Below the pieces are notes generated by a model. It worked only from the letters and a program-made list of their open reading frames with translations, was not told the origin of the DNA and searched no databases. DNA of 11,473 bases from Firmicutes bacterium UBA6811 (lineage in GTDB: Bacteria; Bacillota; SHA-98; UBA4971): positions 5,773 through 17,245 of the forward strand of contig DKEX01000102.1 of the NCBI GenBank assembly GCA_002452295.1, in the 5' to 3' direction. The position numbers were made by a program, and so were the translations under genes. Shown piece by piece: positions 6,588 through 11,473 of this stretch. Each line of letters begins with the position of its first letter. The first letter of the stretch is position 1.

Positions 6588-8013
6588 AGATGGCGCCCCC
6601 CTGTCGAAGTTTCGTGCGGACCTCGTCCTTGCTGACGGCTGAGATGTCCCCACCTGTCCTGGCTGCGAGCGCCGCTGCGACTCCCGCCGCGTGGCCGGTC
6701 GCGAAGCACGTGGCAGCCACGCGGGCCGAAGAGTAAGCCTCGTGCGTGGTGGAGATGCACCTGCCTGCCACAATCAGGTTTCTCGAGCCCCGTGGCAGAA
6801 GACACCGCAGCGGGATCTCGTAGCCCGCGTCAGCCTGCATCGCCACGGTGGTGAGGCCGTTGCCGTCCGGATCGTGGATGTCTATGGGGAAGGCCCCCAT
6901 TGCGATCGCGTCTGCGAAGCGCGCGCCGCGCACTACATCATCCGCGCTCAGAACGTATGAGCCCAACACCCGCCTGGACTCCCTGAAGGCTGTCTCGACG
7001 CCGGTCTGCACCACGTACGATTTTGCAAAGCCCGGGACGTACCGGCGTAGGAAAGCATGTATCTCCTCGACCTGCTTGCGAGCCTCGAGTTCCGCCCTTG
7101 TCACATCCATCACGTCAAGCGGGTTCACGCCGGTGACGCGACTCATGTTCACGACCACCTCCCCGGGGTGAAAGCCCTGAAAGAACAGGACCCTGTCCCT
7201 GGGGACACGCAGGAGACCTTCAGCCGCCGCCCGTTTCACAATGGAGAAGAAGCCGGCGACCGAAAGATACTGGGCGGATCTGAGGTCCATCCTGGGGTCC
7301 GCGAGCACGAAGTCGTCTGGTCTCGACGCGACGTATTGCCTCACCCTCTCGAGGTCCACGTTCGCAACCCGGAAAATGAGCGTAGCGGGCTGCGTAAGTC
7401 CGTCCCCGGCGCGGCCCATCGCAACCGGACAGCCAACCGACGCCGCAATGTCGCCATGACCGGTGGCGTCCACCACCACCCGGCACCCGACCGCGAACGC
7501 CCCAGACCCGCGCTTCCCCCGGTGATGAAGCAGCACCTTTCTCACGGCGGGGCGGGCCGGGCGCGGCCCGCATGTGGCGCCCATGTCAGCGCGCGCGTCC
7601 ACATGCAGGATGAGTCGGACGCCTGCCTCTTCGGCCATTTGCTGCAGCACCAGCTTCAGCTTTTCAGGATCGAACGGGGTGACGGACGGGACGAAACCGA
7701 TGGTATCTCGCACATGCCCCGGTGATCCTCCGGCTGCCACCAGCCTTGAGACAACTTCCTCGCCTATACCACCCACAACCTGGCCTTTCTTGCTATGAAA
7801 AGTCATCATGGGGTACACAAGCCCTGCTGCGGGCATACCGCCGAGGAAGCCGTAACGCTCGACGAGAACCACCGACACGCCCTCGCGCGCTGCCGCTATT
7901 GCGGCCGCAATTCCGGCGGGCCCTCCGCCCGCAACGAGCACGTCCGTTGTGATCTCGTGTCTATCATCGTTCTCGGCTTGGTAGACGTCTGGCTGTTCGG
8001 AAATCAACCGCAT
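6577..8013 (-). CDS. FAD-dependent oxidoreductase, PF12831-like
   Basis: Predicted cytoplasmic flavoenzyme of 478 residues. The N-terminal Rossmann motif TDVLVAGGGPAGIAAAIAAA (dinucleotide loop GGGPAG at 29-34) is followed by Glu52 in VLVERYGFLGGM, the expected FAD ribose ligand. The C-terminal block at 412-454 (NLIVAGRCISTTHEAYSSAR then GHAAGVAAALA) is the hallmark of the FAD_oxidored family. That family is common in carbohydrate gene clusters, but most members lack a known substrate. The ATG at 8013 is preceded by a GAGGAG site about 11 bases away. A 78-base gap separates it from the TIM-barrel gene upstream, and it overlaps the GNAT gene downstream. A role in oxidising a sugar or sugar acid released by the GH3 enzyme is only an inference. 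Confidence 0.88.
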   Translation of the reverse strand: MRLISEQPDVYQAENDDRHEITTDVLVAGGGPAGIAAAIAAAREGVSVVLVERYGFLGGMPAAGLVYPMMTFHSKKGQVVGGIGEEVVSRLVAAGGSPGHVRDTIGFVPSVTPFDPEKLKLVLQQMAEEAGVRLILHVDARADMGATCGPRPARPAVRKVLLHHRGKRGSGAFAVGCRVVVDATGHGDIAASVGCPVAMGRAGDGLTQPATLIFRVANVDLERVRQYVASRPDDFVLADPRMDLRSAQYLSVAGFFSIVKRAAAEGLLRVPRDRVLFFQGFHPGEVVVNMSRVTGVNPLDVMDVTRAELEARKQVEEIHAFLRRYVPGFAKSYVVQTGVETAFRESRRVLGSYVLSADDVVRGARFADAIAMGAFPIDIHDPDGNGLTTVAMQADAGYEIPLRCLLPRGSRNLIVAGRCISTTHEAYSSARVAATCFATGHAAGVAAALAARTGGDISAVSKDEVRTKLRQGGAIFES

Positions 8014-8065
8014 CTCACCACTTTCTCCTCATTACTCCTGGTTTCGGCTTTCTTTCGCTTGTGGC

Positions 8066-8085
8066 ACGCGATGTTTGATTCGCGT
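8066..8085. repeat. Small inverted repeat before the oxidoreductase gene
   Basis: ACGCGA at 8066-8071 pairs with TCGCGT at 8080-8085 across 8 bases, inside the 78-base gap after the TIM-barrel gene. It could be a protein-binding dyad or a weak hairpin, and it is short enough to be chance. Confidence 0.35.
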
Positions 8086-8091
8086 TTGGCT

Positions 8092-8787
8092 TCAAGATAG
8101 CGCGGATATCGCCCGCCGAAAGGCGCGGATCGAGTCACAGATTGATTCACGTGTCTTTCCCGTGACCACGGCACCCACCATGATCGCCCTTGCGCCTGCC
8201 GCGGCAAGCTGGCGGACCTCCTCGGGGCGGACCGCGCACTGGGTCGGGATAACCACGGGTTGAGACACGGTATCGCAGATGTGCTTGTATGCGGCGAGAT
8301 CCTTCAGGGACATCCGCTGGCCGTACGTCTCCGGGTGCATGACGGAAGCCTCGAACACGTCGAAGCCCATGGCAGCCAGAGTCGCCACGTCACCCGCAGT
8401 ATACGAGAAGTGGGCGGCGACCATCTTGCCGATCCCGTCCACGTCGAGGCAGTCAGGCGAAAGATGGTGCGCGTAGGCTGAGATGAAGTCGAACCCCATA
8501 TCGCGCAGGGTTTCGACAAGCAGGGCCTCGACCACGGGCGAGCCGCCGGGCACTATCCCGACAGGTGCCCTTCCGCCGCACACTTCGAGTATCCCGGTCA
8601 GCCGGTCCCGCTCCTCGTCGAGCGACCCGAAGAGGGTGCCGCTTGCCCTGTGGTGCACGTTGATGTGGACCTTGATGACTTCGGCGCCGCCGTCGAGCGC
8701 CGCCTTTGCGAGATCGCAGTCGTTGGTAGGCAGCGAGGCGACGAGCGTGAACGGCTGCTTCTTCAACAGCGCGACAAACCGGCTCAT
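8092..8787 (-). CDS. TIM-barrel protein, NanE/HisA-like, function unknown
   Basis: A 231-residue single-domain (beta/alpha)8 protein; the size and strand order fit the phosphate-binding barrel group that includes N-acetylmannosamine-6-phosphate 2-epimerase. Strands are visible at about 13-19 (FTLVASL), 37-44 (VIKVHINV), 75-79, 99-106 (FDFISAYA), 143-149 (DVFEASV), 177-183 (PVVIPTQ) and 200-207 (RAIMVGAV). The segment AVRPEEVRQLAAAGARAIMVGAVVTG at 185-210 (here cut into AVRPEEVRQL and ARAIMVGAVV) resembles the phosphate-gripping end of such barrels. Unusual for NanE, histidines cluster at strand ends: His41, His45, His46, His107, His108, His126 and His151. They may bind metal. NanE-type epimerisation would suit an amino-sugar locus, but catalytic Lys/Glu equivalents cannot be placed by eye. 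The ATG at 8787 follows AGGAGG at 8799-8804, an 11-base spacing. Confidence 0.8.
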   Translation of the reverse strand: MSRFVALLKKQPFTLVASLPTNDCDLAKAALDGGAEVIKVHINVHHRASGTLFGSLDEERDRLTGILEVCGGRAPVGIVPGGSPVVEALLVETLRDMGFDFISAYAHHLSPDCLDVDGIGKMVAAHFSYTAGDVATLAAMGFDVFEASVMHPETYGQRMSLKDLAAYKHICDTVSQPVVIPTQCAVRPEEVRQLAAAGARAIMVGAVVTGKTRESICDSIRAFRRAISALS

Positions 8788-8791
8788 TCCT

Positions 8792-8803
8792 GGAGGCGCC
8801 TCC
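8792..8803. promoter_or_regulatory. Palindrome overlapping the ribosome site of the TIM-barrel gene
   Basis: GGAGGCGCCTCC is a perfect 12-base palindrome. It covers most of the AGGAGG ribosome site (8799-8804) and could pair as a short GGAG/CTCC stem, partly hiding that site. It could also be a protein-binding dyad. Confidence 0.5.
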
Positions 8804-8853
8804 TCTACGTATCGATGTAGACGTTTCTACCCGCTTGCCGTAGACGTCTCTAC
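8804..8853. promoter_or_regulatory. Alternating GTAGA/TCTAC half-sites, candidate operators
   Basis: Five half-sites alternate in orientation: TCTAC 8804-8808, GTAGA 8817-8821, TCTAC 8826-8830, GTAGA 8840-8844 and TCTAC 8849-8853. The units GTAGACGTTTCTACCCGC (8817-8834) and GTAGACGTCTCTACCCGC (8840-8857) are near-identical direct repeats 23 bases apart, about two helical turns. Each is itself an imperfect dyad. They lie 17-66 bases upstream of the TIM-barrel ATG. A pair of operators, possibly for the LacI-family regulator, is the likeliest reading. No clear -35/-10 pair accompanies them. Confidence 0.6.
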
Positions 8854-8912
8854 CCGCACTCCGACATCCGCACGCTGTGACCCAAGTCCCGGTGCAGCAT
8901 AGCGCTGGATCC

Positions 8913-10679
8913 TCACCAGGAGACCCGAACCTGAACCTCGAACGTGCGCTCCCACGGCAGCCGCATTTCTATCTTGACGCGGCTTGCCTCTGGCCATCTT
9001 GCGGCCGAGTGCGCATCTCCAGCTTGCCCCTGACCTGACAGGGCCGTCGCCGGGCGGCCTGAGAAGAACTGCGCATAGAAGTCGCGCGCGAGCCCGCCGA
9101 GCCTTTCGCGGACCATGTTGTCCACTTCCTCGTAATGCCGGAGTTTTTGTAGGTTATGAAGGTTCACGCCGGGAACGGACGCGAAATGGGAGTTAACCTC
9201 GGACCTCACGACGGACTGGTAGAGCCAGTCGTCGACGAATCGCTCGAAAAGAAACTGGCAGAGGACATCGAGGGACCCCGCGCTCGCCCCAGGGTCGCCG
9301 CACCCGCTGGTACCGGAATCGCTGGGCTTCAGGGCGCCGGACTTCAATGCGGCGTGGGTGGCGGCGAGGGTTGCCACGACGGTTCCTGCTGAGTTGCCCG
9401 CCGTGTTCCAGGCGGCATACGCTGCTAGCCTGGCTACGTCCACCTGGTGCAGGAGGTCAGCCATGAACGCGGGGTCCGCCCCGTTGGGCCGCGCGATGTC
9501 CAGAACGCCCGCAGGAACGCCGGCGTGTATGGCATCCTGGAGCTGCCCGAGCGGGTTGGAAGCCACATCGGCGGGCGGTAGACCGCCGTCAGGCAGTGGC
9601 GGACAGTCAGCGATACGGGGGCGGCCGCCCGGACCTGTTTTCATCGTGCCATCATGGCCGTCCGGCATGGGACCGGGCTGCGCTCCCGTTGCGGTTGCAG
9701 CGGTCGCAGGGTCGTCCCCCCAGTCCTCAGGGCCGGAGCTGCGCGGGCAATTGACCAGGCAGAAGCAGTCAAGCTCGCGAAGGGGCTCGCATGGTGGGGC
9801 AACCTCGCCGCGGGCGACGGACACCTGAAGGCGGATGTTCTCCTCGACGGGCCGGTCTTCGAAGACCGCCACGTTTCGCCCGCCCCCTGGTGGCGTATAA
9901 AGAAATCGGAACCGGGGGACGAGGTCGAGGCGTTCGTTTATCGCCCTCGCGACGAGGAGCATCCCTGCTTCGTCGGTCCCTGCGTAGATCGTTACCCGGT
10001 CCGCGAGGCCAAGCGCGCGCACTCGACCCCTCAGGTCCCCTTGCTCCGCCCTGTGGGGGCCGAATAGGTGGGCATCCTCCTGGCAGAATGACAGAAAATC
10101 GATGACGCCTGCGCTCACGAGGTCCAGGCAGAACAAGTTGACAGCGTGATTGCGCGTCCGGGCCCGCTTGTATCGACCGAGCACCTCCGCAGGGACCGCC
10201 GTCAGAAGACGGTCCTTCTCTGCAAGTTCCGTCGGGGAGCAAAGTCCAAGCGAGGCCCTGTCTTCGAGGATGCTGAGCTTGTGGACCATATCCCAGTGTC
10301 TCGCCGATGCCGCGTCAGAGCAGGTGATCGATATTCTCATGAGCACGTTGAAGGCGAGGATGCGCATGTCTGGTCTTGTGTTCTTGATCCTGCTGAGCGC
10401 CGCTACCCTCTCCCGTGCGACGCTGTGCTCTGGCTCAGGGGACCGAGAGGCGATGAGGCCGCCGTAGGCGAGCATGTCGATGGACGCCACGAGGACATCG
10501 AGTCCCGGGCCTACCTCTTTGAGCCAGTCAATGATACCCTCCGGCGACCCGGGGGTGAGGAAATGGCCCAGCAGGGGCGCAGGGGGCATCATGAGGTCTT
10601 CGCCTGCTATGCGCGCAACTGCGGCGGCGAAGTCTCTGGTGCATGGGCGATCATCGAGAGGAACGAACCCGATCTTCAA
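8913..10679 (-). CDS. DUF4127 family protein
   Basis: A 588-residue protein of the uncharacterised DUF4127 family, recognised from motifs in order (numbered from the TTG at 10679): FVPLDDRP at 5-12, SIDMLAYGGLIASR at about 66-79, QEDAHLFGPH at about 210-219, YAGTDEAGMLL at about 241-251, VFEDRPVEENI, DIARPNGADP, and AWNTAGNSAGT. The conserved Asp, His and Glu residues suggest a metal-dependent enzyme, but no reaction is known to me. No signal peptide is visible. The TTG at 10679 is chosen because family members begin MKI-FVPLDDRP, GGAGG (10689-10693) lies 9 bases upstream, and the TTG shares four bases with the regulator's stop codon (TTGA). The open frame to an upstream TTG at 10718 is less likely. 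Two Gly/Pro/Ala/Asp-rich stretches (about 325-385 and 455-475) look like lineage-specific insertions. Confidence 0.87.
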   Translation of the reverse strand: MKIGFVPLDDRPCTRDFAAAVARIAGEDLMMPPAPLLGHFLTPGSPEGIIDWLKEVGPGLDVLVASIDMLAYGGLIASRSPEPEHSVARERVAALSRIKNTRPDMRILAFNVLMRISITCSDAASARHWDMVHKLSILEDRASLGLCSPTELAEKDRLLTAVPAEVLGRYKRARTRNHAVNLFCLDLVSAGVIDFLSFCQEDAHLFGPHRAEQGDLRGRVRALGLADRVTIYAGTDEAGMLLVARAINERLDLVPRFRFLYTPPGGGRNVAVFEDRPVEENIRLQVSVARGEVAPPCEPLRELDCFCLVNCPRSSGPEDWGDDPATAATATGAQPGPMPDGHDGTMKTGPGGRPRIADCPPLPDGGLPPADVASNPLGQLQDAIHAGVPAGVLDIARPNGADPAFMADLLHQVDVARLAAYAAWNTAGNSAGTVVATLAATHAALKSGALKPSDSGTSGCGDPGASAGSLDVLCQFLFERFVDDWLYQSVVRSEVNSHFASVPGVNLHNLQKLRHYEEVDNMVRERLGGLARDFYAQFFSGRPATALSGQGQAGDAHSAARWPEASRVKIEMRLPWERTFEVQVRVSW

Positions 10680-11473
10680 GAGCCGACGCCTCCGCTCCGT
10701 GGCTTCTCCTGCCCGCAACGAGTGGACTCGCGCACCACTAGTGATGGCTGCAGATAGATCTGCACGGGTCCGGTCATGTTCCGGTTCAGGAGGTCCACGA
10801 GTGTGCGAGCCGCGAGGAATCCAAGCTGCAGCCTGTCCACGTGCGCCGTGGTGAGGCTGGGGTAGAGATGGGCCGCAAGCTCGAGGTCAGTGTAGCCGGC
10901 CACTCCGACGTGCTCTGGCACGGCAATGCCGTGCGCCTTGAGCACACGGATGACTCCGGCAGCCATCCAGTCGGTCGCGGCGAAGATCCCGATGCGTTTG
11001 CCTCTCCTCTGAAGGCGCGGCAGAAGCTGCACCGTCGCCTGCGAGCCGGCCGCCTGATCGATGCCGCATGTGAGGATGATGTTGTCGTCCGGGAGGGCGG
11101 TGCCGTGGTCGTTGATGGCTTTGCGGAAGCCGGCAAGCCTGTCGGCGAACGTGAGGATGGAAAGGTCCCCGCCTATGAAGTAGCACTCGTCGTAGCCGCA
11201 ATCGACGAAATGCTTGCCTATGAGCTGTCCTCCGGACACATTGTCCGGGATGACAGCATTACACGGGGCGGGGTCTTTGAGGTATTTTCCTATGAAGACT
11301 ATCGGTAAGCCGCAGTCGAGGAGCAGGCGGATGTATCGTTCTTCGATTGGGATACCACCCACTAAGAGCCCATCAACCCGCTTCTCACTGACAATCCTGG
11401 GCAGGTCAGCGTGGGAGTCAGGTGGGGCGGATTCGGTGATGGTCTCGACGACGAGGTAATGCCCGTGCTCCTT
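10676..11473 (-). CDS. LacI-family transcriptional regulator, 5' end outside window
   Basis: Sugar-responsive repressor or activator, lacking its N-terminal helix-turn-helix because the gene runs off the right edge. The 265 visible codons are read in frame from the window end (KEHGHYLVVETIT...). The ligand-binding domain shows RVDGLLVGG, VIPDNVSGGQLIGKHFVDCG, the typical FADRLAGFRKAI, IGIFAATDWMAAGVIRVLKAHGI (in order), VGVAGYTDLELA and the characteristic C-terminal LVVRESTR. These match the LacI/PurR family. It overlaps the DUF4127 start by four bases (TTGA), so the two are probably translationally coupled and co-transcribed. Control of the whole downstream cluster by a cluster-derived sugar is inferred; the effector is unknown. 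The apparent start at 11362 is an internal GTG, not the real start. Confidence 0.93.
   Translation of the reverse strand, partial: KEHGHYLVVETITESAPPDSHADLPRIVSEKRVDGLLVGGIPIEERYIRLLLDCGLPIVFIGKYLKDPAPCNAVIPDNVSGGQLIGKHFVDCGYDECYFIGGDLSILTFADRLAGFRKAINDHGTALPDDNIILTCGIDQAAGSQATVQLLPRLQRRGKRIGIFAATDWMAAGVIRVLKAHGIAVPEHVGVAGYTDLELAAHLYPSLTTAHVDRLQLGFLAARTLVDLLNRNMTGPVQIYLQPSLVVRESTRCGQEKPRSGGVGS
10689..10693 (-). promoter_or_regulatory. Ribosome binding site for the DUF4127 TTG start
   Basis: GGAGG on the minus strand, 9 bases before the TTG at 10679 and inside the end of the regulator gene. It supports the TTG that overlaps the regulator stop codon. Confidence 0.7.

Noticed and set aside
5955..6635. 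Plus-strand reading frame of 226 codons opposite the GNAT gene
   Set aside because: Antisense to two intact GNAT domains; no recognisable domain or ribosome site.
7057..7725. Plus-strand reading frame of 222 codons opposite the FAD oxidoreductase
   Set aside because: It is antisense to a well-supported gene and its composition (Arg, His, Pro rich) is that of a shadow frame.

Overview
The window is a GC-rich (roughly 60% by eye) stretch in which every gene I can support lies on the minus strand, so transcription runs from the right edge to the left edge. Strong Shine-Dalgarno sequences (AAAGGAGGG before the solute-binding protein), probable TTG starts and a split carbohydrate ABC importer fit a GC-rich, Firmicute-like (Bacillota) bacterium. 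This is an inference; no taxonomic marker is present.

Layout in transcription order: a LacI-family regulator cut by the right edge (10676-11473); a DUF4127 protein that overlaps it by 4 bases (8913-10679); a 125-base gap with repeated GTAGA/TCTAC half-sites; a TIM-barrel protein resembling the NanE/HisA class (8092-8787); an FAD-dependent oxidoreductase of the PF12831 type (6577-8013); a tandem GNAT acetyltransferase-fold protein (5499-6587) overlapping it by 11 bases; a gap with 9-base tandem repeats and two inverted repeats; a cytoplasmic NagZ-type GH3 glycosidase (3609-5318); and a sugar ABC importer made of a binding protein (2227-3486), a MalF-type permease (1241-2149) and a MalG-type permease (25-981). 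No ATP-binding subunit is present in the window.

Working together: the binding protein and two permeases would import an oligosaccharide or glycoconjugate. The GH3 enzyme, which has no signal peptide, would cleave it in the cytoplasm, probably releasing an N-acetylhexosamine-like sugar. The TIM-barrel, oxidoreductase, GNAT and DUF4127 proteins would then process the product under control of the LacI regulator. The ABC plus GH3 part looks like known GlcNAc/chitooligosaccharide or muropeptide uptake loci. The usual partners NagA, NagB, MurQ and a sugar kinase are missing here and unassigned proteins stand in their place. That makes the upstream half the best candidate for an undescribed catabolic route.

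Regulatory structure includes a perfect 15-bp stem-loop between the binding-protein and first permease genes, the alternating half-sites before the TIM-barrel gene, and an unusually long 259-base gap between the two permease genes.
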